Both the position numbers and the translations under genes were made by a program. Under the pieces are notes generated by a model, which ran no database searches, had not been told where the DNA came from, and saw only the letters and a program-made list of their open reading frames with translations. Below, piece after piece: positions 47,156-56,280 of a DNA stretch of 64,000 nt. The stretch comes from an uncultured Oscillospiraceae bacterium (GTDB lineage Bacteria; Bacillota; Clostridia; Oscillospirales; Oscillospiraceae): positions 1-64,000 of the forward strand of contig CALWXC010000011.1 in assembly GCA_944385415.1 (NCBI GenBank). The letters run 5' to 3'. Each line of letters begins with the position of its first letter. Position 1 is the stretch's first letter.

Positions 47156-49417
47156 TTACTCGACCACTACCACGCGGACCTTGCCGCCTTCGTTGGCGTT
47201 GCGGTCATAGTAGACCGTCAGGCGCTCGGCAAAGGCTCTGGCCGTCTCCAGGTCCTCCAGCCATTGGCCGGTGGTGCTGTTGTAGCACTGGACCTTGTCG
47301 GAGACCCGCAGCTCCTGGTCGCCCAGAGTCACATACGTCTTGCCGTCGCGTTCGGTAAAGTCGCTGCGGTGTACATTGGCTTTCGTCTTCAGGGGGACTG
47401 TGGCCATGGCGCTGGTACCGTCTCCGCTGAACGCAACGCCGCCCCAGCCGGTGCCCGGCACAGTGACCGCACCCACAGCCGACTTGGTGCCCTCGCTGTT
47501 AGTCAGGACCACCTTGACACCCACAGTGACATCGTCCTGGTCGCCATAGCTGACTTTGCCGTAGGTGTAGCCGTCGCCGGTCACATCGTTGAGGACCAGC
47601 ACGTCAATGCGGCCGCTGGCGTTGCGGTAGGCATACGTAATCTTATTGTTGGGCACGGTGGATACCGCCAGATCATCCAGAGAGACCTCCACCAGCTGGC
47701 CGCCGCTGGCCTGGTCGTAAATCCGGCAGCTGGTACTCAGAGACAGGGTCCCCACCTTGCCGGATGCCACATCCAGAGAGCCGCTCACATTGGAGCTGGT
47801 CACCGGGGAGACATAGACGCTGAACAGGTCCTTGGAGCTGACGGTCACCAGCTGGCCCTGCTGGGCCGCCGTATTGGACGCCTTGCTCTTAATGGTGAGG
47901 CCGCTCAGCAGCTTCACTTCCACGTCTCCGCCATCCGCTTTTTCCAGGATGCCCACATTGCTGCTTTCCACTTCGCTGGCGCTGCGGACACCGGCCACAC
48001 GGCCGTCGGCCGTCAGCAGCAGCGTCACACGGTCGCCCAGTTTGAACTTGGCCATATCCCGCTGAGCCTGGGTCATCAGTTCAAAGGTCATACCCAGCAT
48101 GGTCACCTTGACCGGGCTCTTTTCGTTGGGCTCCACGTTGTCATAGGTGCCCGTCAGCTTGGCGCTGGACACCTGGAGCACCCGGGCCGTGGCATCATAA
48201 ATGCCCACGTCGAACTCCTGAATGTCCGCTACCGTGGCCGGGTTGCCGTCCCGATAAATCTTGTAATTGACAGCGCCGTTGAGGAGGGCGCCGAAGGGGT
48301 TGCCGCCGTTGGACAGGCTCTTGGCAATCATAACCGTATCCGACGATGCGCCCATGCTGTAATAGGCCGATTCAATCTTGCCGGTGTCGTTGTAGTACAC
48401 CGTCAGGACGCTGCCGCCCCGCAGGTCCATCCACAGCTTTTCGTAGGTGGTGCTCTCGTTGGGCGTATAAACCGGAGTGGTGGGGTCGATGGTGTAACGG
48501 TGGCCCGTGTCGTCGGTAAACCACGCCGCCTCGGCCTTATCCACAGATACGGTCTTCTGGGTGCCCTGGGGCAGGAAGGTCAGAACCGCGTTATCCTGGC
48601 TCCGCAGCAGCAGCATACCGCGCTGGCCCACCAGCTCGGCAGGCGCCGACGCGCCGTTGGCCAGCTTGTAAACACTGCCGTCACTGGTGACCAGACCGCC
48701 GGTAGAGCCGTCCTCCAGCTTGCCGTTGTTGCCGGTGAGGATGACGCCGGTCTTGGGGGTGCCCAGCTTCTGATAGTAGGGCGAGCCGTCCTTGGTCTTG
48801 GCAAACAGCGCCTGATAGAACATGGTCGCCGCCTGGGCGCGGGTCAGACTGCTGTTGGCGTTGAGGCCGGTGAGACCGTCGGTAACGCCCAGCTTGGCCG
48901 CCAGCTGCAAATAACCCGTGGGCCAGTTCATACCGGCATCGGTGTCGGAATAGCCCAGGACGCGCATGAGAATGGTGACGGCCTCGGCATAGGTAATGGC
49001 GCGGTCCGGCTGGAAGGTGCCGTCGGCCATGCCGCGGATCAGCTTGACGCCGCCGGTGGTCTCGCCGTCTTCACCAGCAGAGCCGCCCACGTCCACGGAA
49101 ACAGCCAGATTGATATAGCCTCTGGCCCAGTGATTGGATTTCACATCGGGGAAAATGGTCCGGTTGCGGTACAGGGGCTCTTCATTTTCCCGGCCCAGGA
49201 GCACCACCGCCATTTTACAGAACTGGGCGCGGCTCAGGGTGCCGTTGGGGGAAAAGGTGCTGGCCGACGTACCGCCGATGACGCCCAGCATTTGCAGGAC
49301 GGACACCTGCTTCTGAAGCTGGCTGTCCTGGATGTCCGTAAAGGCCGCCGAGGCGGGCAGCACCATGGAAAGCACCAGCGCCACGCTCAGCAGCAGGGAA
49401 AGAAATTTTTTCTTCAT
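47156..49417 (-). CDS. S-layer homology (SLH) domain surface protein
   Basis: The 753-residue protein has a signal peptide (MKKKFLSLLLSVALVLSMVL, cleavage near ASAAFT) and three N-terminal SLH repeats (residues about 25-80, 88-160, 165-215), with TFSPNGTLSRAQFCKMAVVL, GMADGTFQPDRAITYAEAVT and LNANSSLTRAQAATMFYQAL. SLH domains hold proteins to pyruvylated cell-wall polymer. The long rest is beta-rich, Gly/Ser/Thr/Asp-rich and without a domain I recognise. It starts 15 bases after the end of the exporter permease gene, with AAGGAGG, so it is very probably co-transcribed with the exporter. Confidence 0.9.
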   Translation of the reverse strand: MKKKFLSLLLSVALVLSMVLPASAAFTDIQDSQLQKQVSVLQMLGVIGGTSASTFSPNGTLSRAQFCKMAVVLLGRENEEPLYRNRTIFPDVKSNHWARGYINLAVSVDVGGSAGEDGETTGGVKLIRGMADGTFQPDRAITYAEAVTILMRVLGYSDTDAGMNWPTGYLQLAAKLGVTDGLTGLNANSSLTRAQAATMFYQALFAKTKDGSPYYQKLGTPKTGVILTGNNGKLEDGSTGGLVTSDGSVYKLANGASAPAELVGQRGMLLLRSQDNAVLTFLPQGTQKTVSVDKAEAAWFTDDTGHRYTIDPTTPVYTPNESTTYEKLWMDLRGGSVLTVYYNDTGKIESAYYSMGASSDTVMIAKSLSNGGNPFGALLNGAVNYKIYRDGNPATVADIQEFDVGIYDATARVLQVSSAKLTGTYDNVEPNEKSPVKVTMLGMTFELMTQAQRDMAKFKLGDRVTLLLTADGRVAGVRSASEVESSNVGILEKADGGDVEVKLLSGLTIKSKASNTAAQQGQLVTVSSKDLFSVYVSPVTSSNVSGSLDVASGKVGTLSLSTSCRIYDQASGGQLVEVSLDDLAVSTVPNNKITYAYRNASGRIDVLVLNDVTGDGYTYGKVSYGDQDDVTVGVKVVLTNSEGTKSAVGAVTVPGTGWGGVAFSGDGTSAMATVPLKTKANVHRSDFTERDGKTYVTLGDQELRVSDKVQCYNSTTGQWLEDLETARAFAERLTVYYDRNANEGGKVRVVVVE

Positions 49418-49432
49418 CGTATCACTCCTCCT

Positions 49433-50656
49433 TTAATCGGCTCGCAGCGCTTCCACCGGCTGCAATCCCGACGCCTTGACGGCGGGGTACATGCCGAAGC
49501 CCACGCCCATGAGCACCGAGAACGCCACCGCGCCCAACGTCATCGGCAGACTCGGCAGCAGGAACATTTTCATCAGCAATTTACCGGCTATGACTGTTCC
49601 CAGGAAGCCGATCACCACGCCCAGAAAGCCGCCCACGCCGCACAGAACGCAGGCTTCTATGAGGAATTGGGTGATAATCGACCGGCGGCTGCCGCCGATT
49701 GCCTTACGAATACCGATTTCCCGTGTTCGTTCTGTCACGGTCACCAGCATGATGTTCATGATGCCGATGCCGCCGACCAGCAGGGAGATACCGGCGATTC
49801 CGCCCAGCACCAAACTCATCATGGTATTCTGCTTGTTGCTCTCCTGCTGCCAGGTGTCGGGAGAATTCACGTAGAAATAGCCGTTGTTCTGGTTGATCTT
49901 GCCGGACAGGAAACCGTTGATCTGGGTGATGGCCATGGTGACGGATTCCGAGTTCTTGGCCTTGACCGTAAAATCCGAAAACGAGCTGTACCCTCTGCTG
50001 AGGAACCGGCTGGTGGAATACGGGATGACGCCGACATAGTTGAGATAATCATAGGATGTGGCCATCTCGCTGTTGCTGTCGCCGCCGATGGGGGCATAGA
50101 CGCCGACAACTTTAAAGTACTGGGAGTCCAGGGACACGTACTTGCCAATGGGATTCTGTGCCTGGAACAGATATTCCTTCAGCTTGCTGCCCAGAACGAT
50201 AACCTTATTGTACCGCTTGATATCCAGATAGGACAGGTCCCGTCCCTGGGCCAGCTTGTAGTTATTACAGATGGAAAACTGATCGCTGCCCAGATAGATG
50301 TTGGGGCTGCCCATATTCTGATTGTTCTGGGTGTTGGCGGACATATATTTGACGGAATTGACATAGGCCATGCCGTTGGGCGTGACGCCGGAGACATAGT
50401 CCGACAGGCTCAGGCAGAATTTATAAATGTCCTCCGTCAGGTCCATGCCGTTATAGGTGGAGGCGCTGATGGTGATTTTGTTGGTGCCCTGGGCCTCGTA
50501 ATATTCCTTCATGGCCTTGTTCTGGCCCTGGACCACCGACACCATGATCATAACGGCGGCCACGCCGATGATGATGCCCAGCATGGTCAGAAAGGCCCGG
50601 CCCTTGTTGGACATCAGGGACTGCATGGACATTTTAAAGGATTGGCGCAGATTCAA
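49433..50656 (-). CDS. MacB-like ABC transporter permease
   Basis: The 407-residue protein begins at TTG (50656), seven bases after GAGGAGG, overlapping the ATPase stop (TTGA). It has a membrane helix (FLTMLGIIIGVAAVMIMVSV), a large extracellular MacB-PCD domain (residues ~45-270) and three C-terminal helices of FtsX type (AGISLLVGGIGIMNIMLVTV, with the motif ERTREIGIRKAIGGSRRSII). Such permeases work with an adaptor and an ATPase to push proteins or peptides out by mechanotransmission. The operon order is adaptor, ATPase, permease, SLH protein. Confidence 0.92.
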   Translation of the reverse strand: MNLRQSFKMSMQSLMSNKGRAFLTMLGIIIGVAAVMIMVSVVQGQNKAMKEYYEAQGTNKITISASTYNGMDLTEDIYKFCLSLSDYVSGVTPNGMAYVNSVKYMSANTQNNQNMGSPNIYLGSDQFSICNNYKLAQGRDLSYLDIKRYNKVIVLGSKLKEYLFQAQNPIGKYVSLDSQYFKVVGVYAPIGGDSNSEMATSYDYLNYVGVIPYSTSRFLSRGYSSFSDFTVKAKNSESVTMAITQINGFLSGKINQNNGYFYVNSPDTWQQESNKQNTMMSLVLGGIAGISLLVGGIGIMNIMLVTVTERTREIGIRKAIGGSRRSIITQFLIEACVLCGVGGFLGVVIGFLGTVIAGKLLMKMFLLPSLPMTLGAVAFSVLMGVGFGMYPAVKASGLQPVEALRAD

Positions 50657-51369
50657 AATACCGCCTCCTCTCGCGGGCAATCCTGGATGATGTTGCCATC
50701 GGAGATCTGGACAATGCGCCGGGCCGTCTTGGCAATTTTGATATCGTGGGTGATGAGGATGATGGTGGTCCCCACCTGCTTGTTCAGATCGTGGAGAATT
50801 TGCAGCACATGTTCACCGGTTTTGGAGTCCAGTGCACCGGTGGGTTCGTCGGCCATGATGATGGGCGCCTGGGTGGCGATGGCCCGGGCCACGGCGATCC
50901 GCTGCTGCTGGCCGCCGGAGAGCTGGGAGGGACGCCGGTCGTACCGGTCCTCCAGCCCTACCCGCTCCAACGCCTCCATGGCGATGTCCCGGCGCTTGTC
51001 ACCCCGGACGCCCTGGTAGATCAGGGGCAGCTCCACATTCTCCACGGCGTTGAGGCCGGGGATCAGGTTGTAGCCCTGGAAGATGAAGCCGATTTCCCGG
51101 TTGCGGATGCGGGAAAGCTCCTGGTCGGTCAGGGTGGTGACATCGTGGCCGTCCAAATAGTATTCGCCGTAGGTGGGCACGTCCAGGCAGCCGAGAATGT
51201 TCATCAGGGTGGACTTGCCGGAGCCGGACGCGCCAACGATGGCCACAAATTCTCCGCGGCCGATTTCCAGGGAGACGCCGTCCAGCGCCCGGACCTCGTT
51301 TTCCTCGTCCTCGTTATAGATTTTGTAGACCTCCTGTACGTCGATGAGTTTCGTTTCCATGGTCTCCAT
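50653..51369 (-). CDS. MacB-type ABC transporter ATP-binding protein
   Basis: The 238-residue ATPase has Walker A (GASGSGKSTL), the LolD/MacB-type signature LSGGQQQRIAVARAI, Walker B (IIMADEPTGALDS) and the switch His (ILITHDIKI). The start at 51369 is chosen because GAGGTGA lies five bases before that ATG; a GTG at 51378 is a less likely alternative. It overlaps the permease gene by four bases and follows the adaptor gene by 10 bases. Confidence 0.93.
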   Translation of the reverse strand: METMETKLIDVQEVYKIYNEDEENEVRALDGVSLEIGRGEFVAIVGASGSGKSTLMNILGCLDVPTYGEYYLDGHDVTTLTDQELSRIRNREIGFIFQGYNLIPGLNAVENVELPLIYQGVRGDKRRDIAMEALERVGLEDRYDRRPSQLSGGQQQRIAVARAIATQAPIIMADEPTGALDSKTGEHVLQILHDLNKQVGTTIILITHDIKIAKTARRIVQISDGNIIQDCPREEAVF

Positions 51370-51379
51370 GTCACTCACC

Positions 51380-53131
51380 TCATCCCACGGCGATGACGCC
51401 GCCGCTCATGCCGCCGCCCATATCCCAGGAGCTGCCTTCGTTGGTCATATACTGGATAAAGACGTTCTGGCCTTCCTCCAGGCCCTCCTTGATTTCCACG
51501 TTGGCCTGATCGGACAAACCGATGGTAACCGCCACGGCATAGTAGCCCTCCGGGACCTCCATGCCCAGCTCCGCCGGGTCCAGCGCGTTTTCCGTGGGCT
51601 CGCCTTCCACAAAGACGCAGGTACCCAGCTGGGTCTGCTTGACGGCCTGCAGCGGCACCAGCAAACAGTCGTCCGCCTGGGACGCCGTCATGCTGTACTC
51701 CACATACATACCGGGCCGCAGCTCCCCGTCGGGGTTCTCCACCTGGATGGTGGCCGGGAAATAGGAGGTACCGTTTTCGTTCTTGCCCTCCAGGCTGACG
51801 GAGGTCACGGTGCCGGTCACCGGTCTCTGCTCGCCGGTCATCATATCATACTGGATGATCTCGCAGGGCATACCCGCTTTGACGTAGGAGACGTTCATGC
51901 TGTCCACTTTGATCTCCACGGTCATGATGCTGGTATCCGCGATGGAGACCGCCGTGGTATCGGTGGGCACCGTCTGGCCCGCCTGCAATCCAACAGACAG
52001 GACCGTACCGGTGATGGGGGACACAGCATTGTACTTGGCCAGGGATTCCTGGGCCTTTTTCAGGTTCGCCTGAGCATCGGCCAGGGAGGTGCTGAGGGAC
52101 GCCATCTGATCATCGTTGTTGTCGCCCTTCATCTGCACCAGGACCGTACCAGACTGGACGGTGCTGTAGTTGACAAGATTCACCTTGATCAGCTCGCCGC
52201 CGGCCTTGGTGGTCAGGTCCACGGAACGGTTATATGTAAGGGTGCCGGGCTCATAGGCGAAAATCTCGCTGCCGTCGGAGGCCTTGAGGGACGCCGTGGC
52301 GCCCATGCCCTCGGTGAGGGTGCCGGGGTTCTTCATGGTGAAGATGACCTCGAACAGCTTGGAGCCCTCGGGGCTGATGCGCTGGACCTTATTGATGGTC
52401 TCCACGGTACCGGTGACGTTGGTCATGGTGGTGGGAATGGAGATGGTGGCCGTCTTGCCCACGGAAAACTCCTGCTCGTAGGCATAGCTGAAGTAGAGGG
52501 ACAGCTTCATGGTGTTGTCGTCCACCAGCTTGCCCAGCTTCTCACCGCTGGCAATCGTGTTGCCAACCTTCAAATCCGGGGCGTCAATGAGCTTGCCAGT
52601 AAAGGGCGCGGTAAAGGTCAGATCGGCATAGGACTTGTTCAGCGCGTCAATCTGCTTCTGATAGTCGTTGACGGTCTTCTGGGCGTCCTCCACAGCCTTC
52701 TGGGCCTCGGTGCTGTCCACCTTGTACAGGGGATCGCCCTCCTTAACCTGCTGGCCCTCCTGGACGTAGACCTCCTGGACCGTGCCGCCGGAGGACAGGG
52801 TCAGGGTGGCCGATTTCAGGGCCTTGGTCTCGCCGCTGCCGGTGACGCTGCTGCTGATAGAGCCGCGCATGACCGGCTGGCTCCAGACGGTCAGCTCTGG
52901 TTCCTTCTCCTTGAACAGCTGCATCATGCCAAAGGCGATACCGCCCACCACCGCCAATGCAATCACCGAAGTAATAATGCGCTTGCGGCGGATTTTCTTC
53001 CGCTTGAGCTTGGCCGCCGCCTCTCGCCGGGCCTTCTTTTCTTCCAGAACCCGCAGACGGTCGGCTTCCGCCGTGTCAATGGCCGGCGTTTCCTCCGGCC
53101 GCTTCTCCAACTTGACACCCTGATCCTCCAT
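51380..53131 (-). CDS. HlyD/MacA-like membrane-fusion adaptor protein
   Basis: The 583-residue protein has a long cytoplasmic basic stretch (KKARREAAAKLKRKKIRRKR), one transmembrane helix (about 51-70), then the MFP architecture. A biotinyl-lipoyl-like hybrid motif (VQEVYVQEGQQVKEGDPLYK), a short coiled coil (AQKAVEDAQKTVNDYQKQID) and beta-barrel domains follow. It connects the MacB-like permease to the outside. At 583 residues it is longer than Gram-negative MacA (~370), perhaps with a second beta-barrel unit. A consensus promoter lies 60 bases upstream. Confidence 0.92.
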   Translation of the reverse strand: MEDQGVKLEKRPEETPAIDTAEADRLRVLEEKKARREAAAKLKRKKIRRKRIITSVIALAVVGGIAFGMMQLFKEKEPELTVWSQPVMRGSISSSVTGSGETKALKSATLTLSSGGTVQEVYVQEGQQVKEGDPLYKVDSTEAQKAVEDAQKTVNDYQKQIDALNKSYADLTFTAPFTGKLIDAPDLKVGNTIASGEKLGKLVDDNTMKLSLYFSYAYEQEFSVGKTATISIPTTMTNVTGTVETINKVQRISPEGSKLFEVIFTMKNPGTLTEGMGATASLKASDGSEIFAYEPGTLTYNRSVDLTTKAGGELIKVNLVNYSTVQSGTVLVQMKGDNNDDQMASLSTSLADAQANLKKAQESLAKYNAVSPITGTVLSVGLQAGQTVPTDTTAVSIADTSIMTVEIKVDSMNVSYVKAGMPCEIIQYDMMTGEQRPVTGTVTSVSLEGKNENGTSYFPATIQVENPDGELRPGMYVEYSMTASQADDCLLVPLQAVKQTQLGTCVFVEGEPTENALDPAELGMEVPEGYYAVAVTIGLSDQANVEIKEGLEEGQNVFIQYMTNEGSSWDMGGGMSGGVIAVG

Positions 53132-53192
53132 GGGCGATTCCTCCTTAAATTGATTGAATGTAAATGAGTGTGTTAAATGTCTTAGTACAGAA

Positions 53193-53221
53193 AATATATC
53201 AATCTTTCCCAAGCTTGTCAA
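53193..53221 (-). promoter_or_regulatory. Sigma-A promoter of the adaptor-ATPase-permease-SLH operon
   Basis: On the minus strand TTGACA (53221-53216) and TATATT (53198-53193) are 17 bases apart. Start of transcription near 53186 gives a leader of about 55 bases. Confidence 0.9.
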
Positions 53222-53269
53222 TGGAGGCGCGAAAAATGCCAATTCCTTTTGTAGAATTTTAAAGGATTC

Positions 53270-54508
53270 TTAATCAATGACCGTGTCCAGTTCCAGGAAA
53301 AACACCGAACCGTCCTTGCCGCTCTCCCCGATGCCCCGGTAGACGGTCTCCCCGTCCGCCGTATAGGAAATCATCACATTGGTCATGACATCGGGCAGCA
53401 TGGCTGTCAGGCCCACGGCCTGCCCGTCCTCCAGGCGGTCGGCGGCGTAGCAGCAGCCGCCCCGGTACCAGGTGACGCCGTCGCTGCTGGTGACCCGCCA
53501 GATGCGGAAGTCCTCCAGCACGCCGTCGGTCCACAGGACCATCTCCGCGCCGGACGTATCGGCCTGGACGGTCTCCGTGGGGGCGGGCGCACCATCGTCA
53601 GCAGTCAGGGCAATCTGGGGCTCCCCTTGGCTGTCCGCTGCCGGGTCCGGTATCCACCGTTCGTCCAGCAATCCCGTCAGGGCCTCGTATGTCGCGGTAA
53701 ACTTCAGCGTTCCAGCGCTGTACGGAGCCAGCACACCGGGATTGGACAACAGCACCACGCCGTCCTCCGAAAAGTACCAGCAGCCGTCCTCCAGCAGCTG
53801 GGGTACCCACTGCTGGGCATCAGAAAAATACTGTTCCGGTGCCTGCTCCATCTGCTGTAAGACCTGCTCCTCCAGCTGCATGGAAAGGGCGTCGGCGTTG
53901 ATGGCCACGTCCGACAGGCTGAGCCGCTCCCCTGTCTCCGCGTCAAAGGCAAAGGCAGTGGTCATGGTAGTGCCGTGGGCGCCGCCGATGTTGTCGCTGG
54001 TGGTCCAGAGCAGATTGATGGTGCAGCCATCCAGACGTCCCAGGTCCAGGCTGTCAGTGGCACCATAGCCCTGGAAGGTGGTGTACTGCTCCACCATGGG
54101 CCGGTCCGACCGGGCTATTTCCGCGATTTGTTCCGCTTCGGTCTGCCGTTGGTCCGCCATCTGGTCCAGCACGGCCTGAATGGCCGATTGAGCCGCGTCC
54201 CGGCCCTCCACTGTCACGGTGGGCGCGGACAGACGCACCGTACACAGCAACGCACCGTCGTCATCGGTGACGTCGTACTGCTCTGTCTGTACCCGGACTG
54301 ACACGTTGGGCATCGTTTCCTCCATTTCTTTAGACGGAGTAACTGGTGGATTGGTGACAGAATTTTCGGAATTTTTTTCTATTGTTTCCGTCGATTCCTC
54401 TTTTTCCGTATCCACAATGCCGATGACGGGCTCCTGGTCGTCCCATTGGGTGCAGGCCGTCAGCAGCACCGCCGTCAGCGCCGCCAGGGCCAACAAGCTT
54501 CGTCTCAT
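53270..54508 (-). CDS. Lipoprotein with DUF3298/DUF4163-like domain
   Basis: The 412-residue lipoprotein has the signal MRRSLLALAALTAVLLTAC (Cys19), a Glu/Thr-rich linker (about 30-65) and a DUF4163/DUF3298-like (RsiV-type) region of about 70-290: ALLCTVRLSAPTVTVEG, GGAHGTTMTTAFAFDAETGE and DGVVLLSNPGVLAPYSAGTL. The C-terminal ~110 residues are an extra beta domain. Such domains occur in anti-sigma factor RsiV, where they bind lysozyme, and in lipoproteins. No anti-sigma part is present here. Its ligand is unknown. It is a single gene. Confidence 0.82.
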   Translation of the reverse strand: MRRSLLALAALTAVLLTACTQWDDQEPVIGIVDTEKEESTETIEKNSENSVTNPPVTPSKEMEETMPNVSVRVQTEQYDVTDDDGALLCTVRLSAPTVTVEGRDAAQSAIQAVLDQMADQRQTEAEQIAEIARSDRPMVEQYTTFQGYGATDSLDLGRLDGCTINLLWTTSDNIGGAHGTTMTTAFAFDAETGERLSLSDVAINADALSMQLEEQVLQQMEQAPEQYFSDAQQWVPQLLEDGCWYFSEDGVVLLSNPGVLAPYSAGTLKFTATYEALTGLLDERWIPDPAADSQGEPQIALTADDGAPAPTETVQADTSGAEMVLWTDGVLEDFRIWRVTSSDGVTWYRGGCCYAADRLEDGQAVGLTAMLPDVMTNVMISYTADGETVYRGIGESGKDGSVFFLELDTVID

Positions 54509-54639
54509 GGTCCCTACCTCCTTCTATGGGGTTTCTTCCCTTATCATACCATGGCTTTTATTTATGTCAACCTATAGCATTTTAACAGTTCGTATATTTT
54601 CCGGCTGAATCCGCCATAATATTTTATACAAAACGCCAA

Positions 54640-54668
54640 TGGTTTCCCGCTTTTTTTCACTTTATAAT
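54640..54668 (+). promoter_or_regulatory. Promoter of the glycine riboswitch-glyA transcript
   Basis: TATAAT at 54663-54668 is preceded 17 bases upstream by a weak -35 (TGGTTT at 54640-54645). The riboswitch begins about 30 bases downstream. The rest of the gap back to the lipoprotein gene holds nothing I recognise. Confidence 0.6.
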
Positions 54669-54696
54669 AGAAGTAATTCCATATGGCCCTGCGAAG

Positions 54697-54863
54697 TCTT
54701 TCAGGAAAGTGACCGTGCCGGTCTGCCGAAGGAGTCATACTCTCAGGAATCCCTCCGGGGATGGGACTGAAAGATCGAGGGAACTCTGGAGAATCTCCAA
54801 TGTGGAGTGCCGAAGGTGCAAGACGGCGTCAGCCGTCGAATCTCTCAGGCAAAAGGACAGAGT
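54697..54863 (+). ncRNA. Tandem glycine riboswitch upstream of glyA
   Basis: There are two aptamers. In the first, P1 is TCTTTCAG (54697-54704) with CTGAAAGA (54767-54774), and the conserved core has GCCGAAGGAG and CTCTCAGG. In the second, P1 is CTCTG/CAGAG (about 54784-54788 and 54858-54862), with the core GCCGAAGGTGCAA and CTCTCAGGCAAAAGGACAGA, the classic glycine motif. A terminator-like stem-loop with seven T (54925-54957) lies between the riboswitch and the gene. Glycine binding should change folding of this terminator. Confidence 0.93.
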
Positions 54864-54924
54864 ATCCGGTTGCACCCCCCTGTTATATTCTATTGGTGCA
54901 GTCGCTGCTTTGCATTTCACGTTG

Positions 54925-54957
54925 GTCGGCCCTCCGGGACCGGCTCTTTTTTTACTT
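54925..54957 (+). terminator. Expression-platform terminator of the glycine riboswitch
   Basis: GTCGGCCC pairs with GGG-A-CCGGC (one bulged base) over the loop TCC and is followed by TCTTTTTTT. It lies 27 bases before the glyA start, in the right place to be switched by the aptamers. Confidence 0.8.
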
Positions 54958-54983
54958 TTATGCAGAACAGGAGAATGAAACCC

Positions 54984-56237
54984 ATGAACAATGCAGCTGT
55001 GGAATCCATCGAATTTGTCCGTTCCTTCGACCCGGAAATTGCCGGTCTCATGGACGAGGAGCTGCGCCGCCAGCGGCGCAACATTGAGCTGATTGCATCG
55101 GAGAACATCACGTCTCAGGCGGTGCTGGCCGCCATGGGCAGCGTGCTGACCAACAAATACGCCGAGGGTCTGCCCGGCAAGCGGTACTATGGCGGCTGTG
55201 AGCATGTGGACGTACTGGAGCAGGTGGCCATTGACCGGGCCAAGGCGTTGTTCGGCGCGGAGTTTGCCAACGTGCAGCCCCATTCCGGCGCCCAGGCCAA
55301 TCTGGCCGTTTACGCGGCGCTGCTGCAGCCCGGCGACGCGGTGGTGGGCATGAGTCTGGAAAACGGCGGCCATCTGACCCACGGCAGCCCCGCCAACCTG
55401 TCCGGCAAGTACTTTGATTTCCACGCCTATGGCGTGGACCCGGCCACGGGCCGCATTGATTACGACGCTGTGGAGGATTTGGTGAAGCGGGTGCAGCCCA
55501 AACTGGTGGTGGCCGGCGCTTCCGCCTATCCCCGTGCGCTGGAGTTTGATAAATTCGCCGATATTGCCCATCGGCACGGCGCCCTTTTGATGGTGGATAT
55601 GGCCCATATCGCCGGTCTGGTGGCCGGCGGCGTCCACCAGAGCCCTGTCCCCTACGCCGATATCGTCACCACCACCACCCATAAGACGCTGCGCGGTCCC
55701 CGGGGCGGCCTGATTCTGGGCCGGGAGGAATTTGCCAAGAAGCTGAATTCCGGCGTGTTCCCCGGCACCCAGGGCGGCCCGCTGATGCACATTATCGCCG
55801 CCAAGGCCGTTTGTCTCAAAGAGGCCATGGCCCCGGAGTTCCGGGCCTACGCCGAAAAGATCGTGTCCAACGCCCAGGTTTTGGCCAAGGCGCTGCTGGA
55901 AAAGGGCTTTGATCTGGTGTCCGGCGGTACCGATAACCATTTGATGCTGGCGGACCTGCGGCCCCTCCATGTGACGGGCAAGGAGTTCCAGACCCGTCTG
56001 GACGATGTCCACATCACCGTCAACAAAAACGCCATCCCCAATGACCCGGAGAAGCCCACCGTCACCTCCGGCGTCCGCATCGGTACCCCTGCGGCCACCA
56101 CCCGCGGTCTGGGCGCGGAGGATATGAAGATCATCGCCGAGTGCATGTACAAAACGGCAGTGGATTACCCGGCAACCCGCGACGCGGTCCGGGCCGCTGT
56201 GGCCGAAATTTGTAAAAAGTATCCCTTGTACGAATAA
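54984..56237 (+). CDS. glyA: Serine hydroxymethyltransferase
   Basis: The 417-residue PLP enzyme has [59 protein letters not shown] and the PLP-lysine motif [14 protein letters not shown] (Lys234). It converts serine and tetrahydrofolate to glycine and methylene-tetrahydrofolate, or runs in reverse. The ATG at 54984 lies nine bases after GGAGA. The glycine riboswitch upstream shows control by glycine; more often this riboswitch controls glycine cleavage or transport. Confidence 0.97.
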   Translation: MNNAAVESIEFVRSFDPEIAGLMDEELRRQRRNIELIASENITSQAVLAAMGSVLTNKYAEGLPGKRYYGGCEHVDVLEQVAIDRAKALFGAEFANVQPHSGAQANLAVYAALLQPGDAVVGMSLENGGHLTHGSPANLSGKYFDFHAYGVDPATGRIDYDAVEDLVKRVQPKLVVAGASAYPRALEFDKFADIAHRHGALLMVDMAHIAGLVAGGVHQSPVPYADIVTTTTHKTLRGPRGGLILGREEFAKKLNSGVFPGTQGGPLMHIIAAKAVCLKEAMAPEFRAYAEKIVSNAQVLAKALLEKGFDLVSGGTDNHLMLADLRPLHVTGKEFQTRLDDVHITVNKNAIPNDPEKPTVTSGVRIGTPAATTRGLGAEDMKIIAECMYKTAVDYPATRDAVRAAVAEICKKYPLYE

Positions 56238-56280
56238 TGAAAAGTTTTACTCGATTTTTTCAAAAAATTGCAGGGGTCCA

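Noticed and set aside
47264-51019. 1251-codon open frame on the plus strand across SLH, permease and ATPase genes
   Set aside because: Composition is Gly/His/Ala/Val-rich as in antisense frames, and it crosses three well-supported genes on the other strand.
51344-53167. 607-codon plus-strand frame opposite the adaptor gene
   Set aside because: Antisense shadow; the adaptor has promoter, ribosome site and conserved motifs.
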